DNA of 64,000 nucleotides from Natronomonas marina (GTDB lineage: Archaea > Halobacteriota > Halobacteria > Halobacteriales > Haloarculaceae): NCBI RefSeq assembly GCF_024298905.1, contig NZ_CP101154.1, forward strand, positions 1,364,001 to 1,428,000. Reading direction: 5' to 3'. The position numbers and the translations under genes were made by a program. The notes below the pieces were generated by a model. The model did not search any database. It had not been told where the DNA came from and saw nothing but the letters and a program-made list of their open reading frames with translations. Within the stretch, counting starts at the first letter, position 1; every line of letters begins with the position of its first letter. Positions 52,248-62,600 of this stretch are shown here, one piece after another.

Positions 52248-53114
52248 TCAGTCGCCGCTGCCGCGTTCGATGGGCGCGCCGACGAGGTTGCCCCACTCCG
52301 TCCAGGAGCCGTCGTAGTTGGAGGTGTCCTCGTAGCCAAGCAGTTCGTGGAGCGCGAACCACGCGACCGAGGAGCGCTCGGCGATGCGGCAGTAGGCGAT
52401 GGTGGTCTCCTCGCCCTCGATGCCGTGTCCGGCGTACAGCTCCTCGAGTTCGTCGCGGGTCTTGAACGTGCCGTCGTCGTTGGTCACGTCGGCCCACGAG
52501 ATGTTCTTGGCGCCGGGGACGTGGCCGCCGCGCTGGGCGGTCTCCTGGAGTCCCGGCGGGGCGAGGATCTCGCCGCTGAACTCCTCGGGCGAGCGGACGT
52601 CCACGAGCGGCAGGCCGCGGTCGATGGCCTTCTCGACGTCCTCGCGGTAGGCGCGGATGGACTCGTGGGGACCGCTGGCCTCGTACTCCGTCGAGGGGAA
52701 CTCCGGCACCTCGTCGGTCAGCGGGTAGTCGTTGGCCACCCAGTAGTCGCGGCCGCCGTCCAGCAGTCGGACGTCGTCGTGGCCGTAGTACTTGAACTCC
52801 CAGTAGGTGTAGGCCGCAAACCAGTTTGCGTTGTCGCCGTACAGGACGACGGTGGTGTCCTCGGTGATGCCGAGGTCCTCCATCAGCGCCTCGAAGGCGT
52901 CCTTCGAGAGCAGGTCGCGCTGGACCTGGTCGCGGAGGTCCTTCTCCCAGTCGAGACCGATGGCGCCGGGTGCGTGGCCCTCCTCGTCGTAGACCTCGGT
53001 GTCGACGTCGACCTCCAGCAGTCGATAGTCCGGGGCGTCGCTCTGGAAGTGGTCCAGGTGGTCCTCCACCCAGTCCGCCGATACGAGTACGTCCTCTTTC
53101 GCGTAGTCGCTCAT
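52248..53114 (-). CDS. Thiosulfate sulfurtransferase, tandem rhodanese (type A)
   Basis: 288 residues with two rhodanese domains (about 10-130 and 150-280). The first ends with an inactive loop. The second has the active cysteine in AYCRIAERSSVAWFAL. EEGHAPGAIGLDWEKD and GGHVPGAKNISWADV mark the rhodanese strands. The enzyme moves sulfane sulphur from thiosulfate or 3-mercaptopyruvate. It is divergent from its paralogue at 53371 with about 256 bases between. Confidence 0.9.
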   Translation of the reverse strand: MSDYAKEDVLVSADWVEDHLDHFQSDAPDYRLLEVDVDTEVYDEEGHAPGAIGLDWEKDLRDQVQRDLLSKDAFEALMEDLGITEDTTVVLYGDNANWFAAYTYWEFKYYGHDDVRLLDGGRDYWVANDYPLTDEVPEFPSTEYEASGPHESIRAYREDVEKAIDRGLPLVDVRSPEEFSGEILAPPGLQETAQRGGHVPGAKNISWADVTNDDGTFKTRDELEELYAGHGIEGEETTIAYCRIAERSSVAWFALHELLGYEDTSNYDGSWTEWGNLVGAPIERGSGD

Positions 53115-53370
53115 GGTTCGGGTAGGTATACCTCCACTACCCATATAGTACTACGACTCTCGGCACGTTCGGCCAGCCCTCACGAGCTACGGATAATGTT
53201 ACCGGTAACTGGTCGCAGTCCGTCGGCGGGTTTCGACCTCCGACCCCGCCGAAACGGGTCGAATCGGCGGCGTGACGACCGCCGTTCGAGCCCGGAAGGG
53301 GCAATAAGCTCCGGTAACTGCGACCGCGCCGGATTACAAGCTTCAAGCCGCCCCGCGCCGAGTGGCCCGT

Positions 53371-54156
53371 ATGAGCGAGGTAGTGGTCCCGGCGTCGTGG
53401 CTGGCAGAGCGGCTCGGGGCGGTCCGGGTCGTCGACGTCCGCGACGCCTGGGAGTACGACGGCATCGGGCACGTCCCCGGCGCGGTGAACGTGCCCTTCG
53501 ACAGCTTCCGCGCCGAGGACGAAGGCGAGGCGGGGATGCTCCCCGGCGCGGACCGCTTCGCCGAACTGATGGCCGAGGCGGGCGTCGGCACCGACGACGA
53601 ACTCGTCGCCTACGACGACACCCACGGCGTCTTCGCGGCCCGCCTGCTCGTCACCGCGGAACTGTACGGTCACGACCCCGCGAAACTCCACCTGCTGGAC
53701 GGGGACTTCTCGGCCTGGAAACTGGCCCACGAGACGAGCGACGAGACGCCCGACCCGGAACCGGCCGACTACGAGGCGTCGTTCCAGCGCGACGGCCCGC
53801 TCGTCGAACTCGATACCGTCGAGGCGGCCATCGACGACCCCGACACGGTCATCGTCGACACCCGCGAGGAGTGGGAGTACGAGGAGGGCCACATCCCCGG
53901 ATCGGTCCGGCTGGACTGGCGGGAACTCGTCGACGACGATACGCGGGGGCTCGACCCCGAACCGGAGCTGCGACGGCTGCTGGAGGAGCGCGGCATCACC
54001 CCCGACCGGCGGGTGCTGCTGTACTGCAACACCGCCCGTCGCATCAGCCACACCTACACCGTCCTCCGGCACCTCGGCTACCCCGACCTCGCGTTCTACG
54101 AGGGCAGCCTCACCGAGTGGGAACGGGAGGGCGGCGACCTCGAGACGGGCGCCTGA
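53371..54156 (+). CDS. Sulfurtransferase, tandem rhodanese (type B)
   Basis: 261 residues with two rhodanese domains. The first carries VVDVRDAWEYDGIGHVPGAVNVP; the second has VIVDTREEWEYEEGHIPGSVRLDW and the active cysteine in LLYCNTARRISHTY. It is a paralogue of the divergent gene at 52248. The ATG at 53371 is preferred over one nine bases upstream. A TATA-like TTACAAG lies about 30 bases before it. Confidence 0.9.
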   Translation: MSEVVVPASWLAERLGAVRVVDVRDAWEYDGIGHVPGAVNVPFDSFRAEDEGEAGMLPGADRFAELMAEAGVGTDDELVAYDDTHGVFAARLLVTAELYGHDPAKLHLLDGDFSAWKLAHETSDETPDPEPADYEASFQRDGPLVELDTVEAAIDDPDTVIVDTREEWEYEEGHIPGSVRLDWRELVDDDTRGLDPEPELRRLLEERGITPDRRVLLYCNTARRISHTYTVLRHLGYPDLAFYEGSLTEWEREGGDLETGA

Positions 54157-54190
54157 CGACGGGTCGGGCGCCCGCCTCGCCCGACGCCGG

Positions 54191-54700
54191 CTACCAGCAC
54201 TCCATCGTCCGGGCGTTCTCGAGACTGGGGTCGGCATCGTATCCCCCTTCAGCCGCCCGACGAAGCCGGTCGTCGGCGACCAGGTAGACTACCCCGTAGT
54301 CGGGGCTGTCGGCGTGAACCTCGCCGTCGTCGGTCGCCTCGTTGTAGTAGAAGTTCGTTCGCATCTCGACGCGGTAGCCGCGGTCGACCTCGCGTAGCAC
54401 CTCGACCGTCTCGCTGTGGCCGAACGAGGTCGTGTCCTCGGTCAGTACCCGACGCTGCCGGTAGGCGGCCTCGTACTCGCGGACGAACCGCTCGACCGAC
54501 TCCTCGGTCCACTCGTCGGGGCGCTCGGGCAACTCGCGGGGGTCGAGTTCGCCGCCGGGGTCGTTCGGTGGCTCCCGGTCGCGTTCGCAGGGCTCGGTCG
54601 TTCCGGTCGGCGTCCCGTCGGAGAGCCGTCCCTCGCCGGTACAGCCGGCGAGGGCGGCGCCCGTCGCGCTCGCGGCCGCGATGAGCGTGCGGCGTCGCAT
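54191..54700 (-). CDS. Tat-exported lipoprotein
   Basis: 169 residues. MRRRTLIAAASATGAALAGC has a twin-arginine motif and a lipobox LAGC, so it is exported by Tat and lipid-anchored. The mature part has FVREYEAAYRQRRVLTEDTTSFGHS and a strand GVVYLVADDRLRRA. No named domain is recognised. It stands between the second sulfurtransferase and the zinc-ribbon gene. Confidence 0.8.
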   Translation of the reverse strand: MRRRTLIAAASATGAALAGCTGEGRLSDGTPTGTTEPCERDREPPNDPGGELDPRELPERPDEWTEESVERFVREYEAAYRQRRVLTEDTTSFGHSETVEVLREVDRGYRVEMRTNFYYNEATDDGEVHADSPDYGVVYLVADDRLRRAAEGGYDADPSLENARTMECW

Positions 54701-54759
54701 GGGCGCCGCTACCGGCGCGACGTATAAGGCCCTTCAGGAATGTCAAACGGTCCTTTCAG

Positions 54760-54927
54760 TCACCCGAACGCTTCGAAGGGCTCGTTGCACTCGTTGCAGT
54801 AGTGCATCGAGCGGCACAGCGACGGGCCCTTCGGGTGCTCCCGTTCGGTGTCCGTCGACCCGCAGTAGGGACACTCCGCAGGGTCGTCGCCGTCGACGTC
54901 CGTCGAGGGGTCCGGCCGGTTCCTCAT
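54760..54927 (-). CDS. PaaD-type zinc ribbon protein (paa operon, separated by an IS)
   Basis: 55 residues. CPYCGSTDTE, then SLCRSMHYCNECNEPFEAFG give the four-cysteine zinc ribbon seen at the C-terminus of bacterial PaaD (the CxxCxS...CxxCxEPF form). The ATG at 54927 is just outside the TnpB element. The bacterial protein has this ribbon fused after the MIP18-like domain; here paaD (56314-56748) lacks it. So it was next to paaD, as a separate gene or as a fused domain, before the element inserted. Confidence 0.75.
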   Translation of the reverse strand: MRNRPDPSTDVDGDDPAECPYCGSTDTEREHPKGPSLCRSMHYCNECNEPFEAFG

Positions 54928-54934
54928 AGATACC

Positions 54935-56310
54935 ACAGCGCGGAAACCCACCCCTTCAGGGGTGGGAGGAAGCGCGTTCGCTTGATTACACTACTGCCGT
55001 TGCCGGTGGCAGGTTGACTCCCCCACCGGGATATATTAATACTTTTAACCATGATTCTTGTTGTGATTAGTATGGAGGTCCGCCGAACCGTCCCGGTCAA
55101 ACTCGACGTGACCGACGAACAGGCGGACCTGCTTCACGAGACGATTGACGAGTTCCTGTGGGCCGCTAACTACGTCGTAGACGCCGCGTGGGACGGCGAG
55201 TGGGTCGAAACCCGCTCGTCGGTCCTCCACGACATAACCTACGACGAGGTACGCGAGCAGACGCGGCTCCATAGCAACCACGTCCAATCGGCTCGTGACC
55301 GTGCTGTCGATGCGCTCGATAGTGTGGTCGCCAAGTGGTCGAAGGGCGAACACGCCTCGTTGCCGACGTTCACGACGCCGTTTTGCGAATACAACCAGCG
55401 CAACGCCACGTTCTACGACGACCACGCTTCGCTGTCCACCGTTGATGGCCGCGTCACCGCCGAGTACGTCTTGCCCGACGAAAACCGTGACACGCCCCAC
55501 TCGAAGTATCTGCACTCCGAGGAGTGGGAGACGACCGGCGCGACACTCCACTACCGCCGTGGCGATTTCTACCTTCACGTCCGAACAAAGGCGGACGTGG
55601 ACGACCCCGAACCAGTCGAGAACGGAACGGTTCTCGGCGTGGACCTCGGAGTCGAGAACATCGCCGTTACTTCGACCGGCGTGTTCTGGTCTGCCGACGA
55701 ATTTAACCATTGGCGGACGGAGTACGTCGAGCGCCGCAAATCCCTCCAAGAGTGCGGGTCGCGGTGGGCACACCAAAACGTCCAAGCGGTCGGACGCAAG
55801 GAGACGGGCCGCTTCGAGCAGTACCTTCACCGCGTGGCGAACGAACTCGTCGCGGAAGCCGCCGAGAGCGGCTGTACGGTGATAGCCTTCGAGGACTTGA
55901 CGGACATCCGCGACCGGATGCCCAACGCCCGGCGATTCCACGAGTGGGCGTTCCGTCGCCTGTACGAGTACGTCTCGTACAAGGCTAAAGAGCGCGGCAT
56001 CCGGGTCGAGCAGGTGAACCCGAAGAACACGTCCCGGCGGTGTTCGTCGTGTGGATTCACCCACGAAGACAACCGCCCCGTACAGGACACGTTTTGCTGT
56101 CAGGCCTGTGGGTACGAGAACCACGCGGACTACAACGCGGCCAAGAACATCGGCTACAGGCTCCTTCGCAACCAAATTGGTGGCGAAGGAGGCGCACCCG
56201 TAGGTGTGCGCTTGAACACCGGGATGTTGAACGCGAACGGGGTCAAACCCCTGCCGGATTCGGCCAGAGCGGGAGTCCATGGTGAAAGCTCACGGCTTTA
56301 GCCGTGGGTT
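54935..56310 (+). mobile_element. IS200/IS605-type TnpB element within the paa operon
   Basis: Left-end hairpin CCCACCCC-TTCA-GGGGTGGG at 54947-54966; right-end hairpin CACGGC-TTTA-GCCGTG at 56291-56306. Only tnpB is inside and no tnpA is present. The element points against the paa operon and separates paaD from the zinc-ribbon gene. The intact reading frame suggests it is a younger copy than the one at 42.5 kb. Ends are uncertain by about 10 bases. Confidence 0.88.
55072..56301 (+). CDS. tnpB: TnpB, canonical RuvC nuclease
   Basis: 409 residues. RuvC-I is [13 protein letters not shown], Ruv[16 protein letters not shown], the zinc finger [13 protein letters not shown]...CCQACGY and Ruv[19 protein letters not shown], so all three acidic residues are present. 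TnpB proteins are RNA-guided DNA nucleases of the IS200/IS605 family. A TATA-like TATATTAAT at 55032-55040 supports the start at 55072 over 55051. The stop TAG lies in the right-end hairpin, so the guide RNA overlaps the gene end. Confidence 0.92.
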   Translation: MEVRRTVPVKLDVTDEQADLLHETIDEFLWAANYVVDAAWDGEWVETRSSVLHDITYDEVREQTRLHSNHVQSARDRAVDALDSVVAKWSKGEHASLPTFTTPFCEYNQRNATFYDDHASLSTVDGRVTAEYVLPDENRDTPHSKYLHSEEWETTGATLHYRRGDFYLHVRTKADVDDPEPVENGTVLGVDLGVENIAVTSTGVFWSADEFNHWRTEYVERRKSLQECGSRWAHQNVQAVGRKETGRFEQYLHRVANELVAEAAESGCTVIAFEDLTDIRDRMPNARRFHEWAFRRLYEYVSYKAKERGIRVEQVNPKNTSRRCSSCGFTHEDNRPVQDTFCCQACGYENHADYNAAKNIGYRLLRNQIGGEGGAPVGVRLNTGMLNANGVKPLPDSARAGVHGESSRL

Positions 56311-56313
56311 AAC

Positions 56314-56748
56314 TTACACCGACACCCCGAACTCCCGGAGGTCGGCCTTGCCCGCCTCGGTCACCATCTCGAGGCTCCACTCGGGGCTCCACACGAGTTC
56401 GACCTCGGCGTCGTCGACGCCCTCCGCACGGGCGGCGGCCTGCCGGACGTCTTCGGTCAGGTAGTCGCGGGCCGGACAGCCCGTGTAGGTCAGCGTCATC
56501 GTCACCGTCGCCGTCCCGTCCTCGACGGTCACGTCGTATATCAGCCCCAGGTCGACCACCGAGACGGGCATCTCGGGGTCCTCGACCTCGTAGAGATGTT
56601 CCCAGACGGCGGCATCGAGGCCCTCGGCGTCGGCGCCCGTCGCCGGCAACGCCTCGACGTCGACGCCGTGTTCGTACTCCGTGTATGCGCAGTAGCTCGG
56701 TCCCGCCTCGATGTCCTCGACGTCGACCTCGGGGACGTCCTCAGACAT
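56314..56748 (-). CDS. paaD: PaaD-like protein (MIP18/DUF59 domain)
   Basis: 144 residues. The DUF59 domain is VSVVDLGLIYDVTVEDGTATVTMTLTYTGCPARDYL, followed by VELVWSPEWSLEMVTEAGKADLREFG. Bacterial PaaD helps mature the phenylacetyl-CoA epoxidase complex and carries a further zinc ribbon. Here the protein stops at EFGVSV, three codons before the TnpB element, and the ribbon lies on the other side. It overlaps paaC by eight bases. Confidence 0.9.
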   Translation of the reverse strand: MSEDVPEVDVEDIEAGPSYCAYTEYEHGVDVEALPATGADAEGLDAAVWEHLYEVEDPEMPVSVVDLGLIYDVTVEDGTATVTMTLTYTGCPARDYLTEDVRQAAARAEGVDDAEVELVWSPEWSLEMVTEAGKADLREFGVSV

Positions 56749-57574
56749 CGGCCTCGTCGGGGTCGGGCATCAGTGCGGGCGCCTCCGAGCGCCCGAGCTG
56801 TTCGTAGGTGAACGTGAACTCGTTGTACAGCGACGCCCAGTCGTCGGTGTGGCTCCCGTCGCGGCCGCGGGCCGCCGGCAGCAGGTCCTCGTGGTCGGCG
56901 ACCGGCACGTCGAGACCGAGCCCGCCCAGCACCGGCGTGACCATGTCGCGCCACTCCGCCCGCAACTCCGAGAGGGGGTCCGGCCGCACGCCGAGGTCGA
57001 CGATGGCCTCCTCGTGGTCGGTCGGCTCGAACAGCGTCAGTGCGTGCGGAAAGAGGCGGTCGAGGGCGGCCTGAAGGCGCCGTCGCCCCTCGGCGTCCTC
57101 GGCGAGTCGCTCCAGCCAGTTGTGGGCGTGTTCGCGGTGGTACTCCTCCTCGCCGAGCACCTTCCCGACGCGGTCGGCGATTCGGGGGTAGGTGGTCTCC
57201 TCCAGCGACTCCAGCCGGAGCCGTTCGAAGGTGTCGTAGAGGTAGCCCCGGACGATGCAGTCGGCCCAGTCGCCCTCAGCGAAGCCCTGCTCGAGGAGCG
57301 TCGCGTGCCGGAAGTCCGCCGGGTCGCGTTCCCAGATGAGGTCGACCTGGTCGTGGCCGAAGTCCTCCAGCAGGTCGTACCACAGGCGGGCGTGACCCAA
57401 CTCGTCCTGTGCGATGTTGGCGACGGCGACGTCGGCCTCCAGCGTCGGCCCGCGGACCTGCCACTCGGTATAGCGCTCGGCGGCGACGAACTCGTCGTCG
57501 GCGAGACACCGCAACTCGGCCTCGACGGCCGCCCGCTCGCGGTCGTTCAGTTCGTCGGCGGCGCCCAGCGTCAT
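56741..57574 (-). CDS. paaC: Phenylacetyl-CoA epoxidase subunit PaaC
   Basis: 277 residues, helical, with LADDEFVAAERYTEWQVRGPTLEADVAVANIAQDELGHARL and LGEEEYHREHAHNWLERLA, the ferritin-like pattern of PaaC. It is the structural partner of the catalytic PaaA. Its ATG overlaps the paaB stop (ATGA) and its end overlaps paaD by eight bases. Confidence 0.94.
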   Translation of the reverse strand: MTLGAADELNDRERAAVEAELRCLADDEFVAAERYTEWQVRGPTLEADVAVANIAQDELGHARLWYDLLEDFGHDQVDLIWERDPADFRHATLLEQGFAEGDWADCIVRGYLYDTFERLRLESLEETTYPRIADRVGKVLGEEEYHREHAHNWLERLAEDAEGRRRLQAALDRLFPHALTLFEPTDHEEAIVDLGVRPDPLSELRAEWRDMVTPVLGGLGLDVPVADHEDLLPAARGRDGSHTDDWASLYNEFTFTYEQLGRSEAPALMPDPDEADV

Positions 57575-57900
57575 CGGTCCGCCTCCGCGAGGTCCCGTTC
57601 TGCGGCCTCCTGTTCGCGCTGGCTGTCCTCGATCTCCTCGGCGAACGTCTCGTCGGTGTTGTAGTTCGTCGCCCAGCGGTACTCCTTCTGGGTGGTGCCG
57701 CCCATCTCGACGCCCCGTTCGTCGGCGTGGACCTCCTCGATTTCCTCCTTCGGAACGACCCAGAGGCTGTTGGCCGGCTTCCGGCGGGCGTGCATGATCT
57801 GGGCGTACTGCTTGGCCATCTCGGCGTTCGGCGCGTGGACGTTCCCGACGTGGGTGTGGTAGTCCTTCGTCTTCTCCTGGCGGAACACTTCCCACTTCAT
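57571..57900 (-). CDS. paaB: Phenylacetyl-CoA epoxidase subunit PaaB
   Basis: 109 residues starting MKWEVFRQEKTKDYHTHVGNVHA. APNAEMAKQYAQIMHARRKPANSLWVVP is typical of PaaB. It joins PaaA and PaaC in the complex. The stop overlaps the paaC start. It follows paaA after two bases. Confidence 0.93.
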   Translation of the reverse strand: MKWEVFRQEKTKDYHTHVGNVHAPNAEMAKQYAQIMHARRKPANSLWVVPKEEIEEVHADERGVEMGGTTQKEYRWATNYNTDETFAEEIEDSQREQEAAERDLAEADR

Positions 57901-57902
57901 GG

Positions 57903-58844
57903 TCAGTCGTCGGCGGCCGCAGGGGTTGCCCCGCCCTGCCCGGGTGATTCGATGGCGTCGCGGACCCACTCGACGGCCGCCTGCGAGCGCCGGCGTTTTT
58001 CGATCTGTCCGGCGCCGGTCGGCAACTCGTTTCTGGCGACGGTGAAGAACTCCGACCAGTCGAGATCCTCCTCGTAGACCTCGTAGTAGTCGTCGCTCTC
58101 GTGGTACTCGACGCGGGGGTACTCCGGCAACTCGAGGCCGTACTTCTTCGCCTTCGGGACGTAGGCGTTCAGGAAGGCGTTCCGCAGGTCGTCGTTGCTC
58201 ATCGTCTTGAGGCCGACCTCCATGGCGAACTCCCCGTGCGTGGAGTCGTCGTCGGTCGGCCCGAAGAACTGCAGGATGCGGGGCCACCACTTCTCGAAGG
58301 CTGCCTGGAGGCGCTGTTGATCCTTCCGGCTCCCAGTGGCGATGGTCCGGAGGATGTCCTCGCCGTGCTTGATGTGGAAGCCCTCCTCGAAGCAAATCTT
58401 GTCGATGGCGTGGGCGTACGGCTCCCAGGAGGTCCGCTTCAGCGTCGCCTGGCGACGCATCGCGGCGCCGTCGACGAAGAACATGATCATCGGCAGTTCG
58501 TACCAGTCGTCCAGCGGGTAGTGAAAGCAGTTGAGGAACTTCCCCTCGCCGCTGGCCAGTTCCTCGAGCATCCGCTCGCGGCTCTTGACGCCGAGTTCCT
58601 CGGCGGCCCGGTAGAGCAGTTGCCCGTGACCGATCTCGTCCTGTACCTGCGCGCTCACGGCGAGCTTGCGGTCCAGCGACGGCGCCTGCCGGATGAACGG
58701 CCGCTCGATGTAGGCGCCCATGATCTCGCTGTTGGCGTGGAACTGTATCATCCGGGTCGCCGCCTCCCGGTACTCCTCGGGCATCTCGTCGCCGGGACCG
58801 AACTCCCGCGGCCCGGCTCGCTCTGTGACCGTTTCGAGATCCAT
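57903..58844 (-). CDS. paaA: Phenylacetyl-CoA epoxidase catalytic subunit PaaA
   Basis: 313 residues with a di-iron site: MIQFHANSEIMGAYIERPFI, AQVQDEIGHGQLLYRAAEE and EGFHIKHGEDILRTI. The complex turns phenylacetyl-CoA into its 1,2-epoxide, the key step of aerobic phenylacetate breakdown. It is the first gene of the operon. The promoter lies in the 88-base divergent gap with the HTH-10 gene. Confidence 0.95.
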   Translation of the reverse strand: MDLETVTERAGPREFGPGDEMPEEYREAATRMIQFHANSEIMGAYIERPFIRQAPSLDRKLAVSAQVQDEIGHGQLLYRAAEELGVKSRERMLEELASGEGKFLNCFHYPLDDWYELPMIMFFVDGAAMRRQATLKRTSWEPYAHAIDKICFEEGFHIKHGEDILRTIATGSRKDQQRLQAAFEKWWPRILQFFGPTDDDSTHGEFAMEVGLKTMSNDDLRNAFLNAYVPKAKKYGLELPEYPRVEYHESDDYYEVYEEDLDWSEFFTVARNELPTGAGQIEKRRRSQAAVEWVRDAIESPGQGGATPAAADD

Positions 58845-58932
58845 CGTTACACCTAACTAGGGGGAGCCTCCCACATACTGATTCACCCGTTCATGTGGCT
58901 GTTTTAAGTACTCGGCGACCCCAACGTCCGGC

Positions 58933-59568
58933 GTGATTTCGGAGTGTCTGGTCGTCGAGTTCCGCGTCACCGGCGACGGCTGTCCGCTGGCGGAGGCCTC
59001 CCGGGCGGCGGAGGCGACCGTCGAGGCCGCCCCGCCGTTGCGGCGCGGCGACGGCTACACGCTGCTGCGGTTCTCCAGTCCGGACCCCGAACTGGCCGAG
59101 GTTCTCGAGGCCGACGACCGGATCAGGTACCTCCACCGGGCGGAGACGGGCGGGGAGTACACCTACCGGTGTCTCTCCAAGGAACGGTGCGTGGTCCACC
59201 GGCTCATCGACGAGGGTTTTCTGGTCGAGTCGGTCGGCTACCGGGAGGGCACCGAGCGCCACGTCGGCGCCGTCGTCGGCCAGGACGTCCTGAGCGGCGT
59301 GCTCGAGGCCGCCGGCGAGACCGTCGGCGTCCGCCTCGAACGGATCTCCCCGCTTCGGGAGGAAGGTGAGGGCGGCGTCGACGCCCGCTGGGACCTGACG
59401 CCCGCCCAGACCGAGGCGCTCGAAGCCGCATACGGGATGGGCTACTTCGAGGTCCCGAAGGCCGTCACCGCCGCCGACGTCGCGGCCGAACTCGGTGTCT
59501 CGAAGTCCGCCTTCCTCGAACGACTCCGGCGAGGGCAGGCGACGCTCCTCCGGCAGGTCCTCGACTGA
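58933..59568 (+). CDS. HTH-10 (Bat-type) regulator, probable paa regulator
   Basis: 211 residues from a GTG. The C-terminal helix-turn-helix is LTPAQTEALEAAYGMGYFEVP...VTAADVAAELGVSKSAFLERLRRGQATLL, the HTH-10 family of haloarchaea. The N-terminal half is a ligand- or sensor-like domain with CRCLSKERCVVHRL-like cysteines (TYRCLSKERCVVHRL). A TATA-like TTTTAAGTA at 58902-58910 fits a leaderless start. Its divergence from paaA suggests it controls the paa operon. Confidence 0.88.
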   Translation: MISECLVVEFRVTGDGCPLAEASRAAEATVEAAPPLRRGDGYTLLRFSSPDPELAEVLEADDRIRYLHRAETGGEYTYRCLSKERCVVHRLIDEGFLVESVGYREGTERHVGAVVGQDVLSGVLEAAGETVGVRLERISPLREEGEGGVDARWDLTPAQTEALEAAYGMGYFEVPKAVTAADVAAELGVSKSAFLERLRRGQATLLRQVLD

Positions 59569-59598
59569 AGCCGCCCTTATCGTTCCTGTGTCGGGCAG

Positions 59599-59606
59599 TA
59601 TATTTA
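59599..59606 (+). promoter_or_regulatory. TATA box of the large sensor kinase
   Basis: TATATTTA about 30 bases before the GTG at 59636. Distance is near the usual one for a short or absent leader. Confidence 0.6.
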
Positions 59607-59635
59607 TCTCCGTACGGGCGGTCTACACCCGACGA

Positions 59636-62600
59636 GTGACTGCCGAATTCGAGCGGAGCGTTCGCGTGGCGTGCGTCGGGAATTTCGACGACGGCATCGC
59701 GGCGCTACCCGACTTCGACGGAGTGGTACGGCGGGTCTCGACGGTCGACGCAGTCGTCCCCGAACGGGTCGACTGCGCGGTCGTCGTGCCCCACGAAGGG
59801 TGGGAATCCGCGGTCGAGTCGCTGCGCCGGCGCCGGCCGTCGCTGCCGGTCGTGGTCGCGGGGCGGGCCGACCCAGAGGTCGGCGCCGCCGTGTCCCGTC
59901 TCGGCGTCGAGTACGCACCGATCGGGGCCTTCGAGGGCAGCGAGGGGTCGCTGACCGCGCGGATACGGGCCATCGCCGACGATTCCGCGAGCGGGGGACC
60001 GCCGGCGGTTCGCGCCGACGGTGGCGAGGCCGAGACGCGACACGAGCGGGCGCTGCGGGACCTCCACCGCGTCTCGACGGCCGACCACGACGGCTTCGAG
60101 GCGCTGGCCGAGGAACTGCTCGCCGTCGGCTGTGAGTACCTCGACCTCGACATCGGGTTCCTGGCGTCCGTCGACGAGGCTGACGACCGTTTCGAGGTCG
60201 TCAGCGCGCGCGGCGACCACCCGAAAATCCAGCCCGGCGGCGTCGCGTCGCTGTCGACGACGTACTGTCGGCGGGCCATCGACGCCGAGAGTCCCTTGAC
60301 CGTGACCGACGCCGCCAGCGACCCCGAGTGGCGCGCGGACCCAGCCGTCGAGAAGTACGGCCTGGGCTGTTACGTCGGCGGGACGATAACCGTCGACGGC
60401 GAGACCGTCGGCACCCTGTGTTTCGCCGACGAGGCCGCCCGGGAGGTGGATTTCTCCGCGGTCGAGCGCTCCTTCGTCGAGTTGCTCGTCGAGCGGGTGA
60501 GCCACGAACTCGAGCGAGAGGACCGCGAGGCCGAACTGCGGGCGACCCGCGACCGTCTTAATACGGTCCTCGAGCGAATCGACGACGGCTTCTTCGCGCT
60601 CGACGCCGACTGGGAGTTCACCTATCTCAACGAGTTCGGCGCCGAAATAATCCGTTCGGCCGCCGCCTCCGAGGTCGAGGAGGTGGTCGGACGGAACCTC
60701 TGGGAGGCGGTCCCCAGCGCCGAGGGGACGGTCTTCGAGCGGAACTACCGGCGGGCGATGGAGAACCAGGAGTCCGTCGATTTCGAGGCCTACTACGAAC
60801 CGCTCGAGACGTGGTTCGGGGTCAGCGCCTACCCCTCCGAGGAGGGGCTGTCGGTGCTCTTCCAGGACATCACCCGACGGAAGCGCCGCGAGGAGGCGCT
60901 GAACGCGTTGCTGTCGACGACCGGCGAACTGATGACCGCCCACGACCGGGAGGCCATCGCCGCCATCGGCCGCGACGCTGCCGAGAACGTCCTCGGCCTG
61001 GAGTACGTTCTCGTTCGCCTCTACGACGAGGAGGCCGACGTCCTCTACCCCGCCGCCAGGAGCGATGCCGTCGCCACCGAGATGGACGAGCGACCCCGCT
61101 ACGCGCCGGGCGAGGGCCTCCCGGGCCGGGCGTTCCAGCGCGGCGAGATACTGGCCTACGACGGCACCGAAGCCGAACTCCCCGGCGAGGCCGGGGCGAT
61201 CGCGGCGGCGTACTGTCTCCCGCTCGGCGACCACGGGACCGTCACCGTCGGGACGCGGGCCGACACCCAGTTCGAGGACGACCAGCGCGCGCTGGCGGAG
61301 ATCCTGGCGGCCAACGTCCGGGCGGCGCTCGACCGCGCCCGCCGGGAGCGACGGCTCGACCAGTACCGCGCCATCCACGAGAACGTCGAGCAGATGGTGT
61401 TCGTCCTCGACGCCGACGGCGCTGTCCGACTGCTGACGGAGCCGCTGGCGACCGTCCTGGGGGTCGATCCCGAGACGGCCCGGGGAACGTCCGCCGAGGC
61501 GTTCCTCGCTGCCGGGGCGTCCGGTCCCGAGGGCGTCCTCGATGAGCTTCGCGGGACCGCCCCGGACACTTCCCGGACCTTCGAGGCGGCGCTGCGGACG
61601 CCCGACGGCGAGTTACCCGTCGAAATCGAGCTGTCGTCGCTGCCGGGTGACCGCTTCGACGGCGCCGTCGGCGTCGTCCGCGACTGCAGCGAACTCGAGA
61701 CCGAGCGGGCCCGCTTTTCGAGCCTCTTCGAGCGGTCGCCGGACCCCATCACCGACGCCGTGCTGACCGACCACGGCCCGCTGCTCCGGGAGGTCAACCC
61801 CGCCTTCGCGGAGACGTTCGGTGTCGACCGCGAGACTGCACGCGGCCGCTCGACGAACGACCTCATCGTCCCCGACGACCACAGGGAAGAGGCCGAACGG
61901 CTCGACGTCCTCGACCCCTCGGACCTCCTCGAACCGACCGAGGTGGTCCGGGAGACGGCCGACGGCCAGGGGACCTTCCTCTTCCGGGGCGTCCACTACG
62001 CCGAAAGCGAGGAGGGACCCCGCGCGTTCGGCATCTACACCGACATCACCGACCGGAAACTCAACGAGCGCCGAATCGGGATGTTGAACCGCGTCCTGCG
62101 GCACAACCTCCGCAACTCCGGGACCGTCGTGGAGGGGTACCTCGAGTTGCTCGCGGCCGAACTCGACGGTGAGACCGAAGAGTACGCCGACCGCGCGCTC
62201 GACGCCATCGACCGCATCATCGCCCTCGCCGAACGGGTCCGGGACATCGAGCGGGCCCTGTCGGTCGACCGGGGCGACCGGCGTGTCGTCGACCTCGGGC
62301 GGGCCGTCGAGGAGGCCGTGGCAGCGGCCGGCGAGCGGAACGCGGCGGCGACCTTCGAGGTCGATGTCGAGGATGCGAGCGTCGACGGCGGGGACCTCTT
62401 CGAGAAGGCCGTCGCCGAACTCGTCGAGAACGCCGCGGTCCACGGCGGAGAGGCTCCGACAGTGACGGTGACCGGCTCCGTCGACGCCGAGACGATTCGG
62501 CTGGCGATCCTCGACGACGGCCCCGGCATCCCCGACCGCGAACGGGCGGTCGTCACCGGGGAGACGGACATCACGCAACTGAACCACAGCCGCGGCCTCG

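Noticed and set aside
54928-54951. Upstream start of the PaaD zinc-ribbon gene at 54951
   Set aside because: This start lies in the end of the TnpB element; the ATG at 54927 is the first outside it.
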